DNA of 64,000 bases from Cercospora beticola. Its lineage: Eukaryota; Ascomycota; Dothideomycetes; Mycosphaerellales; Mycosphaerellaceae. Shown piece after piece: positions 11,708-22,976 of the stretch. The stretch lies in contig NC_088939.1 in the NCBI RefSeq assembly GCF_033473495.1, positions 4,030,001 through 4,094,000 of the forward strand, given 5' to 3'. Under the pieces are notes generated by a model. The model saw only the letters and a program-made list of their open reading frames with translations. It did no database searches and was not told where the DNA came from. Position 1 is the stretch's first letter. Every line of letters begins with the position of its first letter. Position numbers and translations under genes: made by a program.

Positions 11708-12394
11708 ATGGATCCAACTTCCAGGCTACTCCTGGCAACATGCTTACTGCCATTCGTCGTTGGACAATCGAATAACGATGGCGAAGACCTGTCGGAAAGC
11801 ATATACGGTACCTCCACATCAACGCCAGCCGGTACGGCATCATCAACGTCGACAGCCCAGCCGACTGAAACCAACGACGGCCAACGAGAAAGCGACATGG
11901 ACAGCCTCGTGAACTATTATTTCGTCTTCCTGGCTCTGATCGTCATCCTCGTGGGTATCGGCGCCTTCTTCGTCTACAGGCGCAAGCGCAAAATCGCACT
12001 GCTCTACCAAAACGGCCAAGCAGGTGCCTTACAGCAAGACGTCGGTGCTTGGGACCCGTCGCGCGCAAGAAGGAGGTACTGGCAAGGGAGGTGGAGATCA
12101 ACAGATGTCACGCATAGAGAAGAAGGGTTAAATGAGCATGGAGAGGCACCACCACCGTACATGCCCAAGGAGACGCGAGATGAGGAGCAAGGTCTTCCGA
12201 TGCGGAATTACAACGATGATAACAACCTTGCGGTACCACTTCAGACTCTGTCGAGGGAGCAAGCGGGGCTTAAGCCGCCCGAGTACGACTATGCTGTGAC
12301 AGAGCATTATGCGCGACCAGATGCTACAGGGTCGACTAGCTCATCACAGCAACCGACTACGGAGCCATGGAGTCAACAGCAGCATCAACGATGA
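11708..12394 (+). CDS. Single-pass membrane protein with PPxY motifs
   Basis: A single exon of 228 codons. The ATG at 11708 begins a signal peptide (residues 1-19, ending FVVGQ), so the longer upstream open frame is not used. A short Ser/Thr-rich outer domain (30-60) is followed by one membrane span (about 68-90) and a basic stop-transfer RRKRK. The cytosolic tail holds two PPxY motifs, PPPY at 148-151 and PPEY at 190-193, and ends Gln/Ser-rich. PPxY motifs are ligands for WW domains, notably of Rsp5/Nedd4 ubiquitin ligases that sort plasma-membrane proteins. The protein's own function is unknown; an adaptor or sensor role is inference. Confidence 0.75.
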   Translation: MDPTSRLLLATCLLPFVVGQSNNDGEDLSESIYGTSTSTPAGTASSTSTAQPTETNDGQRESDMDSLVNYYFVFLALIVILVGIGAFFVYRRKRKIALLYQNGQAGALQQDVGAWDPSRARRRYWQGRWRSTDVTHREEGLNEHGEAPPPYMPKETRDEEQGLPMRNYNDDNNLAVPLQTLSREQAGLKPPEYDYAVTEHYARPDATGSTSSSQQPTTEPWSQQQHQR

Positions 12395-12598
12395 TCGTAG
12401 GTGGCATTGGGGGGCATTTCGACATAAAATTGGAGAAGAATGTTTTGTGATTGTTTTAACAGCGAGCGAGCGAGACAGCGTTCATTGCAGCGAGGAGTTG
12501 GTGGGGAAACATCGTTTATGGGATCCATTTTAGGATAGCGAGACACCGCTCGCCTGAAGGCACTGTGGTAGAAGGCAGATGCTACCATGAGATTGAAA

Positions 12599-13553
12599 TT
12601 ACGGTCGTTGCTGGCCTGTGCAAGACTTGATACGAACATCCGAAAGCACATCGAAGGAGTGACTGTATAGCTCCAATGTCAGATTTTCATGGCGCATCTT
12701 TTTCGTTTCTCTTGCTGAGCATCGTGACCACGTCACAACTCTGACTTCACTAGTCTGATCATCCATCTCAGTAAACGTCCCACTCTCGCCATCCTTGCCC
12801 AGCAAAGACAAACGCACGGCATTGTTTGCCCCATCTTCAATCTTTCCCGGCGCAAAACTTCCTCCTTGGCCGAAATTGTTCAAAGCGGTTGCCTGCATGA
12901 AGGGGAGAACAATCAGCATAAACTGCATTCTGGAGAAGGGGACAAGGACGATGGCTTACCCTATATCCCGGCGCACAAGCATTAATTTTCATCTCAGGAT
13001 GTTGGTGATAATAAACCAACATGATCATATTCAACGCAGCTTTACTTGCCGCATAAGCTGGTCAATTCCGAGGATCACGCGTCGTCTGCAGTGTCAAACT
13101 GCCCAGGCCTGTAGACATGATTACGATCCTCGGGTTGTCGGATTCCCGTAACAGTGGAATAAATGTCTCGATGGATTGAGCTGTTCCAGCGACATTTGTG
13201 TCGCATGCAGTCTTGATCAGGTCACTGATAGGAGTTTTATCGACAGGCATGTAGGATTCTGGCGCGATGCCGGCATTGGCATGGAGGATATCGAGTTTGC
13301 CATGCTTTTCTTTGATTGTTTCGAAGGCTGACGTGAGGGAGGAGAGGGAGGTAATGTCGAGGGGGATGGTTGAGCAGTCTGTGAGGTTGAGGTTGTGGAG
13401 TTTTTCGACTGCGGCTGCGCCTTTTTTCGCATCCCGGGAGCCGATTATGATGTGGAAGCGGTTGAGGAGGAGGAGGGCTTTGGCGATTTCGAAGCCTAGG
13501 CCTGTGTTGCCGCCTGTGATGAGGACGATTTCTTTGGTGTTTGGCGTGGTCAT
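12599..13553 (-). pseudogene. Short-chain dehydrogenase/reductase with in-frame stop
   Basis: Exon 1 (13553-12960) starts MTTPNTKEIVLITGGNTGLGFEIA, with the cofactor motif TGGNTGLG. It continues through NAG (HANAGIA) and the Ser region (IVIMSTGLGS). At 13064-13062 a TGA interrupts the frame one codon before PAYAASKAALN, which carries the catalytic YxxxK in the same frame. An intron (12959-12893, GTAAGC...CAG) then leads to exon 2 (ATALNNFGQGG...), ending at 12599. Without the stop the product would be a normal classical SDR of about 270-305 residues. Many relatives have Trp at this place, so a single TGG to TGA change would explain the break. Substrate unknown. A sequencing error cannot be excluded. 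Confidence 0.8.
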
Positions 13554-14687
13554 TGCGAGAGCCTGCTGTTGCTTGTCTCGGTGCGTGTTACTGGTTTGCG
13601 AGTAGGATATTATGAGCGAATCTTGTGATCTACAGGATCACGGTACATAGATATATAGACCTACGTGGAGTTACATGTGACGGCAGCAAGTGGTATGGGG
13701 TTTAAGCAGCAGTAAGTCCGTGAACAGCGCTTCTAAGACTCACTTCGAGAGAGCACACTTCTAGTTCTCGGACATAGAGTCTCCGATCTCCATTGCGTAC
13801 ATGTCGATCTTGGGATGCTCGGTGTAACATCAGAGCAGTTCGAGATCAGGATTCTGGAGATGGTTTGTCTTGATTGTCAAGAATTGATTGTCAGCTTGAT
13901 TCTTGACGCATGGCGCAAATTATGTAGCTTTTGGCTCCTTGTCACGACGGGCGGCGCTCGATAGCAGTTGGAGGCGTTGGATGTAAGCGAGGAGTTGTCC
14001 TGGGAAGAGCCAGAACCCAGGCGCCAGTCATCCCAAATGGACGGTCCGAGGGCCCGTGCAGTGGGTCGTGGGTCAAATAATTGATTAAATTGTGGCTGTA
14101 CCTCCACAGCTCTTTGGCATCAAGCCACAGGTGACGAATTTCGGGATTGCACTGAAAAGTGGGCGTGAGGCATGCACGTGTGAAGACGGGGCAAGTGCTG
14201 CTGGTCGTGGTATAGGGCTACGGCCCTGCAGATACGGCGACCATGGGCGTGGGAGGGCAATATGCGTGCGATCGTCGTGGTGGGCCGCGTAAGTGATGGA
14301 GGTCAATGCCGTTGCAGTGATGAACGCGGCCCTGTTTCTGGCTCGTTTGGAGGTGGGAAGCTCTCGACAGCACAGCCTCTTGTATCGCCAGCCGGCCAGC
14401 CAAGCTCACGTCTAGTTAGCTTGCTGCCACCAGCTTGTGCTGCAACTCTCAACGCTCTTTTAATCTACCAACTCCTCCTCCCGCCTCTCCCTCTTCTCCC
14501 CACGCCGTGACTGCATTTCTACTCCAAACCTCCAACCAGGGCCATTGCGCCGACAACAAGCTGGCCCTGACAGCTGCCAGCCAACATCCCTCACAGCCAA
14601 GCTTCCGAGGACAGCGAAGCTCGGCGAGTTCAGCGTGCATTGCCTGTTCACCCGCCGCCATTACTGATCCGCTGCTATTCCGCCGCA
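13554..14687. promoter_or_regulatory. Divergent upstream region, SDR / tricalbin
   Basis: No gene was recognised. The SDR and tricalbin genes start outward from here. A pyrimidine-rich tract near 14470-14505 (CTCCTCCCGCCTCTCCC type) lies about 200 bp before the tricalbin ATG and is typical of a fungal core promoter or 5' leader. Confidence 0.5.
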
Positions 14688-17600
14688 ATGGAGGGCACTG
14701 CGAAAGGCAACGAGGATCTCAAGGCGCAAGGCGTCGTGGAAGCAGCTCGAGATCCTAACAGCAGCGTAAACGCTGCAGACGCGGAGAAGGCCCTCAAGGA
14801 CCACGCGCAGGCTGGAGGCGCCGCTGCTTTCGAATTCAATCCCGATGCGAGCCCGGAGGAGAAGGCTGCTCAGGCCAAGGCAGTGAGTGAATGTCAGTGG
14901 TGCGGTATTGGGGAAGCGGAACTGACCGCCCACGTCACAGCGAGCAGGACCACGTATACATCGAAAGCACCAAAGTGCTGCCTTAGTGACCGACACCGAT
15001 GATGGCTACGAGAACCCCGACCTTCCACCGCCGAGCAAAGAAGGCGCCATCTCAACAATACAGGATCCCGCTGTCGATGCTCCCAATGGGCAGGTGAATG
15101 GAGAGGATGATCAATATGCTAAAGTGGGATGGGCGCCGCGTTTTGGCAACCCGGGAGACAACGAGGATGAAGATGATACGCGAGATCACCAGACATTCTT
15201 GGAAGGCAAAATTGACGACAAGTTCTTTGGCGATTGGTATCACAATGCCGGGTTGATCATCTTTGCATGCCTCAGCTCGTGGACAATTGCAGTGCTGGGT
15301 GGAGGTCTCGGCTGGATCTTCATTCTCATGACAGTCTGCGCTACTTACTACAGAACTTCACTGCGGAGGGTGCGACGGAACTTCAGAGACGACATGGTCC
15401 GACAATTGGCGAAGAACAGGCTGGAGACAGACGTGGAATCGCTGGAATGGATCAATAATTTCATGTCCAAGTTCTGGCCCATCTACGCGCCGATCCTCTG
15501 TGCAAGCATTGTCGCATCCGTCGATCAGGTCCTCAGCACATCGACTCCCGCTTTCTTGGACAGCATGCGAATGAAGTTCTTCACACTCGGAACGAAGCCT
15601 CCTAGGCTTGAGCACGTCAAGACATATCCACGCGAGGAGGACGACGTTGTCATTATGGACTGGAAGTTCAGCTTCACACCAAACGACATCTCTGATTTGA
15701 CGACGCGTCAAGTCAAGAACAAGGTCAACCCCAAAGTTGTCCTGGAAGTGCGAGTTGGCAAGGCCATGATCTCAAAGGGCCTGGACGTGATTGTGGAAGA
15801 CATGGCATGTGCAGGTATCATGCGTGTGAAGATGAAGCTGATGTTGTCTTTCCCGTTTGTCGAGAAGGTTGAGATTTGCTTCCTGGAAAGGCCCATGATC
15901 GACTATGTGTGCAAGCCGCTCGGCGGCGACATGCTTGGATTCGACATCAACTTCGTACCAGGCTTGGAAAGCTTTATTCAGGAACAGATTCATGCCAATT
16001 TGGGGCCAATGATGTACGCACCGAACGTGTTCCCCATTGAACTCGCCAAAATGCTCGCTGGAACACCTGTCGATCAAGCCATTGGTGTTCTTCAGGTCAC
16101 TTTCCACGGCGCTCAGGGCCTCAAGAATCCCGACAAGTTCTCTGGCACGCCAGATCCATATGCTACTGTATCGATCGACAACCGAGAAGTTCTCAGCAAG
16201 ACCAAGACCGTGGAAAGCAATGCTAGCCCAAGATGGAATGAGACTGTGAACATTATCTTGACGAGCCTTAGAGAGCCTCTCACACTCGGAATCTTCGACT
16301 ACAACGAATTCCGCAAGGACAAGGAATTGGGTATTGCAACATTTGACCTGGAACAACTCAATAACGAAACCGAATTCATCAATCAAGACCTCGAGGTCAT
16401 CGCGAACGGCAGGCCGCGTGGACGCGTGCAATGTGACATCAAGTTCTTCCCAGTCATGGAAGGACAGAAGCTTGATGACGGCACCGAACTCCCACCGCCA
16501 GAGAGCCTCACTGGCATTGCCAAATTCACCGTCGAACAAGCAAAGGATCTCGATGGCAGCAAGTCACTTATCGGTCAGCTCAACCCATACGCCGTACTCC
16601 TTCTTAACGGCAAGGAAGTGCAGATTTCGCAGAAGTTGAAGCGCACTAACAATCCCATCTGGCCAAACGCGACCAAGGAAATGCTCATCACTGACCGTAA
16701 GAAGGCCAAGTTAGGGCTGATCATCAAAGATGACCGTGATCTGGCCGCTGATCCAATCCTTGCAACCTACCAAATCAAGCTTGATGACATGCTCACCCTC
16801 ACCAACAAAGGTCAAGAGTGGTACAATTTGGCTGGAGCCAAGACGGGTCGCGCGAAGATGAGATTGCAGTGGAAGCCAGTGGCCTTGAAGGGCGGCTCTG
16901 CTGGTGGCAACGGCTACATTGATCCCATCGGTGTGATGCGCTTCCACTTCCAGAACGCGCAAGGTCTCAAGAACCTCGACACAGTCGGCAAATCTGATCC
17001 GTACGCGCGAGTTCTGCTGTCTGGCATCCAGAAGGGTCGGACTGTCACGTTCAAGAACAACCTCAACCCTGAGTGGGACGAGGTGTTCTACGTGCCGGTC
17101 CACTCCACTCGCGAGAAACTCGTCGTCGAAGTCATGGACGAAGAGAATGTCGGGAAAGACCAGACCATGGGACAGATGGAGATTGAGACCTCTGACTACA
17201 TCCGCCAAACTGAAACTGGCGAGTACGCCGTCCATGACAGCAAGAACGAAGTCATATCTGCACCACTCCGCATCGGCCACAGTCAACCAAAGGGCACTTT
17301 GAACTTCACTGTTGCATTCTATCCAACACTGAATGTGGCTGACCCAGAAGAAGAAGAGCCAGTTGATGGAGAGAACGGCGTCAACGGCGAACGAAAGAGC
17401 ACCGACGCGGGCAGCACCGACGGCAGCGCTACGAAGGTCAAATCAGGAGCGAGCTCCGAAATGCGCGAGGCCCTTGCACAAAACGAGAATGAGCAAACTG
17501 AAACTGAAGAAGTTAAGCAGATAGAAGTGCCGAAGATCAAGATTGGCGTTGACGATCTTGTCAACTATGGTAAGACTGATCACTCATACGTTTTGAGCGA

Positions 17601-19229
17601 AGTTGTGCTGACGATGCTGCAGAATCTGGACTTGTCGTGTTCACCATCCACGAGAGCGAGCTTGCACACACCGGTTGCTATCTTCAAGTCTTGATGGACG
17701 ACATGAAGTACCCTGCATGGCAGAGCCACAAAGTGAAGACCAAACACCACTCGTTCAATGAGACTGGAGATGCCATGGTCCGAGAGCTAGATCTCTCTCG
17801 CATCACGCTACGGCTTGTTCAGGACCTTGACATCAAGCACGACAAGGACGATGATATCAAGGCAAAGGTATCAGGACCCACGATTGATACTCTCAAGAGA
17901 AGTCTGTACACACCTCAGATCATCGCTTTGAAGGACGAGCACGGCCATGAAAGCAGGATCAAGGTCTCGATGAGATATCTGCCCGTCAAGATGCAGCTCG
18001 ACCCTAGCGAGTCGTTCAACAATCAAGGCAACCTTCGCGTTGAAGTCCTCGACGCTGCCGACCTTCCGGCCGCTGACCGCAACGGCCTATCGGATCCGTT
18101 CTGCAAATTCGTACTCAATGGCAAGGAAGTCTACAAGACGGAGAAGCAGAAGAAGACACTACACCCGGCTTGGAACGAATACTTCGAGGTTCCTGTCATC
18201 AGCAGAACAGCGGCAAAATTCCAGGTCGACGTTTACGACTGGGACTTCGGTGACAAGGACGACTTCCTCGGCGCCGCGAAGATCGATCTGAATGTGCTCC
18301 AGCCATTCCAGGCGCAAGAAGTGTCCCTCCCACTCGACGGGAAGAGCGGTGCGATCAGATTGAAGATGCTCTTCAAACCTGATTATATCACAAGGTCACG
18401 ACAAGGATCTTCTACGTTTAGCGGTACTTTCGCTGCACCCGGGAAAATCATTGGCGCGCCCGTCAAAGGCGTTGGCAAAGTTGGTAGTGCAGTCGGCGGA
18501 GGTATATTCCGTGGCGCAACGTTCGTGGGTCGCGGATTCAAGCGCAGAACCGTCAGCGGGGAGAAGGATGTGTCGGAAGAGCCAACAGGTGAGCTCCGCC
18601 CGACCAGCATGGAGTCACAACCCGACGCTGCCAGCAGACCGACCACTGCTGCAAACGGCGGCTACGCCAACGGTAGTGCAATTGATGCCGCTTCTGGTAA
18701 AGATTCGCTGCAAGCACCACGCACACCCGCTAGTCATCAGCGACAGGCAAGCTTCGGAGCTCAGTCCATCAGCCCAGCTAATGGGGAGGTTGGAACTGCC
18801 AAGATCAGCATCGTCAGTGCTTCTGGTTTCCCTGAGGACACCAAGCTTGAGGTGCATGTCTACCAAGGAAGCAAAGAGATCATCAAGACCAAGGCCATCA
18901 AGGCGAAGACTGGTGAGGCTTCGTGGGAAGACAAGGAAAAGACGATCGAATGCAACGCCGCGTCTCCTTTCAAGATCGAAGTGAAGAATGATAAGGTTTT
19001 CAACGACGAGAAGCTCGGTGAGAACACATTCTTCATCAATGACTCAGCCAGCGGTGGCGAGCGCGAAGTGAGATGTGGTGCAGGCGTCGTGGTCATCCGA
19101 ACATCATTCATCCCGGCCGATGCTGGTTCAGTGGCGTACAGCCACCTGTCGCCAACGGGCAAAAAGGGTCTTGGCAAACTCCTCGGTCGTTCGTCGACAC
19201 GCGAGCGTAGCGTCACGCCTTCGGGATAG
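14688..19229 (+). CDS. Tricalbin / extended-synaptotagmin-like lipid-transfer tether
   Basis: Three exons, 14688-14882, 14941-17569 and 17623-19229, give 1476 residues. The introns are 58 nt (GTGAGT...ACTGAC...CAG) and 53 nt (GTAAGA...CAG). An acidic N-terminus leads to a hydrophobic hairpin (about 167-203) and an SMP lipid-binding domain (about 230-415). C2 domains follow near 446 (GLKNPDKFSGTPDPY), 590, 725 (GLKNLDTVGKSDPY) and 1077 (LPAADRNGLSDPF), with a weaker one near 1330. This is the tricalbin order: ER hairpin, SMP, several C2s. Tricalbins tether the ER to the plasma membrane and move lipids between them; the Asp-bearing C2s may bind Ca2+. The frame after the TAG at 19227-19229 stays open and protein-like for 105 more codons (see findings). 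Confidence 0.92.
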
Positions 19230-20026
19230 TTTTCCGAAGGTCCAGCGGCTCTGCGACAGGACACTTTCGCCAAGATTGATGAGCCTGACGCAGGACGCAG
19301 ATCGAGCTTGAAGCGCAACTTGACAACGCGAGGCCACAAGATGAAAGCGAAGACAATGACGTTGTTGCCTAAGAGCGGTTCGAAGCATTCGCTGCATGCG
19401 TTCCGGCATGACAGCATGTCTCCGTCAGTGAGGAATGCCAGTACGTGGAGTATCAATGAAGATGGACCTAGTCCGAGGTCGTTGTCTCCATCTTCGACTT
19501 CAAATATCAGCGATGGGTCTACGATCAAGGGAAAGACGGCGGTGTGAAGGAGGGAATTGTTTGTTGTCAATGTTCTGGTTTCTCTTTTTCTTCACTTCAC
19601 CTAGGTAGGGAAGCAGCAGACCTACGTGTGCAAGAGAGGCTGCTTATGAGAGCAGGTTCTCTCTCCTGTTTTCTGAACTTTCCTGCTTTTTTTGATAATG
19701 TGTTTCTTGTCGATGGATGGATGGGTACATTGGTGGTGACGAGTGAGTGTATCATGGACAAATTTATACAGTGGCAGAAACAAAAGTGGTTTTGTTCATT
19801 TCTGTTAAATGCAAGCTACTGCTGGGTATCTTTTCATGGCTCATGTCTCTCGTGCTCTCGCATGTCCTGCATGTCTCGTAGCTCTCTCACATGTCATCTC
19901 TCGTAACTCTGTCATGTCTTGCATCTCGTGCATCTCGTAACCATGTCATGTCTCGCATCTCGCTCATGCATCTCGTAACCATGTCAATACTCTCACACAA
20001 TCATCATCTCATTCATCACCTGGCAA
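19230..20026. other. Convergent 3' region of tricalbin and S/P-rich protein genes
   Basis: Positions 19230-19547 continue the tricalbin reading frame after its stop and look like coding sequence. The rest is non-coding and ends in a degenerate repeat tract. No separate gene was recognised. Confidence 0.5.
19838..19990. repeat. Degenerate CATGTCTCG/CATCTCGTAACC repeat tract
   Basis: The stretch is built from shuffled CATGTC, TCTCG and CATCTCG units. It contains an exact 18-bp direct repeat, CATCTCGTAACCATGTCA, at 19931-19948 and 19969-19986. It lies between two convergent genes, so it probably forms part of one or both 3' UTRs. Confidence 0.8.
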
Positions 20027-21536
20027 TCAGCGCTTTGCGGAAGCGTAGACTTTGCCACCTGCCATGATTGGGCCTCTCGTCTCGCTGTCACCATCGTCCT
20101 CATCGTCAGTCTCGTCAATCTCAACCTCCTCATCATCGTCTGTCATATCTGCATCATCGTCGAAATCTGTCGTGCTCTCGTCTGCTCGCTCTGCGCCTGT
20201 AACCGCATCTCTTATGTTTGAAGAAACCTCTGGCTTATCGTCTTTCTCGATGGATGGCAAGATGACCGCTGGGACGAAAAGTGGTAGGCCTGCAGCGCCA
20301 GTCTTGGGCTTCGGAAGTGGTGGTGAGTTGACAAAGAGCGGCAAGCGGGCGACGGCATCTTCTCGCTTCTTGAGGCTGCGATCTGCTGGTGGAGTGGGAA
20401 GCGATGGCTCAGTAGGTGCTGGATTGAGGAGAGACGCAATCGTGATCTTGCTGCTGCCGCGGCGGGATGGTTTTGGTGTGATAGGGCCATGGCGGAGCAA
20501 GAGGAGGGCATCGGCGGCATCGGTCTCGGCGGTCGTGTACTGGCGAGGAAGGGGGGAGAATGGTGTGGTGTCTCTGCCAGATGCGAAAATGTTGCGGCGA
20601 CCGGAGGGCGAAGCTGTTGGCTTGGGTGGCCGTGGGCCGTGGAGAGCCTTGAGACGTGGCAGCTTCTTTGGTGGTGCCGGGGTGGTGATGTCGTCCTCGT
20701 CGTCGCTTGCTCTGCGCTTTCTGCTTGGCCGAGGCGCCGCGCCGGTTGGAGCCTGGTTGGCCTGCGATGCCGCCCACGCCGCGAAGTTGCCCCCAGCATC
20801 GTTCACCGTCTCACCCTGCCGTGGATCGTTGATGAGGAATTCAACGGGCGGCATTTGCGACATGCTGCCATTGTTGAACTCACCGTTGATCCACGGCAGG
20901 ATGTTGTCGATTACGAAGTCGACAGAGCGAGCAGGGCCGACAAAGTGGGTGTCGATGTGGTCGGCGTGGGCGGGCTTCACGGCGTTGGCGAGGGTGAGGA
21001 GGAGGTTCTTCTCGGCGCGGCCGACTTTGGCCGGTTGGGCGATTGCGGCGAGCGCGGCGGCAGGGTCGTTGCCAGAATGGCGGAGAGCGGTGTGGTACCT
21101 CGCCAGTCTCTCCTGAGCCGGCTGGCTGAGCTGCACCACGAAGGTGCACTCTGGCCGCCAAAGTTTGATGCGGAGCATCTGGTGGTGGAGGTGGCTCAGA
21201 AAAAACCGGCGATGGCCCTCCGCGCCATTCTTGTCGGCATTGTACTTTGCTCGCTGTCATATAATGGGTCAGTAACATATCAATTGATTGGAGAAACAGC
21301 ATAGGTGAGGGAATATTGGTGAGAAACAAGGGGGGTGAGTGGCTTACCTGGTAGCCCTTCCGGCACTGCCAGCGCCAGACATCGTCTGGGATGGCCTTTG
21401 TGGCCGCTTTGTTGCGGCCAAAAAAATCGGAGATGACCTTTCGGCCATGTGTGGCGCGGGGGAGGGAGGTCTGCTCACTGGTGCAGTCGAGGTCGGAGCA
21501 AGACCAGAGCTTCTGGGCGGCGGTGGTGGCGGCCAT
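20027..21536 (-). CDS. Uncharacterised fungal protein, probably nuclear
   Basis: Two exons, 21536-21348 and 21253-20027, with a 94-nt intron (GTAAGC...CTGAC...CAG), give 471 residues. Residues about 1-175 form an ordered domain (SDFFGRNKAATKAIPDDVWRWQC, then LRIKLWRPECTFVVQL and MPPVEFLIND). The rest is disordered: basic clusters (PSRKRRAS), Pro/Ser-rich stretches, and a strongly acidic C-terminus (DDDADMTDDDEEVEIDE). I recognise the N-terminal pattern as common in Dothideomycete hypothetical proteins but know no function. Basic patches plus the acidic tail suggest a nuclear or chromatin setting, which is inference. The intron joins in phase and recovers the conserved N-terminus, so the model is well supported. 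Confidence 0.75.
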
Positions 21537-22976
21537 GGTGCTGGATGGAGAGATGGTCGGTGGTTGGATGATCGAGGTATACTGGAGAAAGGTCGGAGAA
21601 GAGAGAAGAGAGAAGATCTTGCCTGGCAGAATCGTGCTCTCTGTCGAGTGACAAAAAGGCGAAACCGGAGCGGAGCGAGATCAGACGGCTGGCAGTAGTG
21701 AAGTGAGATCGGAGAGTGACTGGATCGAAGTAGAAGGCTGGAGAAGGGCAGTGCGTGCAGTGAAGTCAGGTAAGTCGTCTGGTATGGAAGTGGAAGGAAG
21801 AAGAGAGGAAGTAACGAGGAAACTCGAAAATACTTATCCTCAGCGCGTGCAATTGTCAGATGGTATACCATTGTCAGTCCAGAGGTGCACTGTTGTAGAC
21901 AGTTAGCTATTGTACACTCGTGAATGAGTCCTATTGTTAATGGTCATGCATACGTGGTATGGCCCCATTAGCAAACGCTTGGACCTCGTGCCACAATAGC
22001 ATGCATTGGGCGCGACATTGTAGCTCAGGTAACACAATCGAAAGCTCCACATGCGCCAAAATAGAAGGTTATTGTGCCCATTGCCATGCGCAGCCCTCCA
22101 TTGTGCGGAACTGAAGGTTGGTGGCTGGTCATTGGCCGTCTCGTCTGTGCGCGACAATGGCTCCATGTGCACGTTGATGGCGACATGATCGAGCACAAGC
22201 AACTCGGTAGCAGCCGCCGCAAAAGTGGGCTGTTCAGATGGGCGCCCTAGTGAACGACTGCCTTGCTGGCTCGGGCGTGACTGGTGATGTCAGATGAGAC
22301 ATCAGCAAATAGCGCAAAATCTTGTTCGGGCATGGAGGTGTCGATATGATATCGACGCGCTCGCACTCGACTTTGGTAGACACTCGCTCCAGCATGAGAT
22401 TGCGCGCGTCAGGCATCTTGCGAGATTGTCCGGCCGTTTTGAGTGCGGGGACTTGTGCAGACAACATTCGGCGCATCGAGTTGCCACGAGGCGGCGAAGT
22501 CTGACGATCCCGAAAATACCAGCTTGGTGCCTGCAAAGAGTGTTGAATGAACTCTCAGTATCAGTGCCATTCGACTCGATCATGACTCCTGTTGGTCAGT
22601 CAAAGTGGTGGTGTTTGCGCGAGCTTCACTTCGACCTGCATGTGAAGTCTAGACGAACAGCTGCTAAGCGAGCCAATCAGAACAGTCAACGTCAACACTC
22701 ACCAGTATACCTCCCAGAAAGTAGCCATTGAACTTTCACAGGGCTGAAGTACTCCAAAAGCGTTCATTTTCGACTGACATACATATGAACATGTTGTCTC
22801 TCATCAATGCTGTACTGTCGCCATCCATGCTTCCCAAAGTGCAAATGGGTATATCGCCAGCCTTTGCCCGCTTTTCCCTCACATGAAACGCCGTCGCTGT
22901 GTACCCATAAGCAGAACCCATAAGAAATTGAGAGCCGCCGGTATATAGATAAAGTCTCTATTCAGCCTTGTTTCCA
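21537..22976. other. Intergenic, no gene seen
   Basis: About 1.4 kb lies between the start of the S/P-rich protein gene and the end of the DysF gene. Several 60-145 codon frames exist on both strands without domains or sensible splice joins. The part next to 21537 should be a promoter. Confidence 0.5.

Noticed and set aside
20052..21116. 354-codon plus-strand frame
   Set aside because: It is the antisense shadow of the S/P-rich protein, whose codon pattern leaves the opposite strand open.
21344..21871. 175-codon minus-strand frame
   Set aside because: It overlaps the first exon and promoter of the S/P-rich protein in another frame and is low-complexity Ser/Pro.
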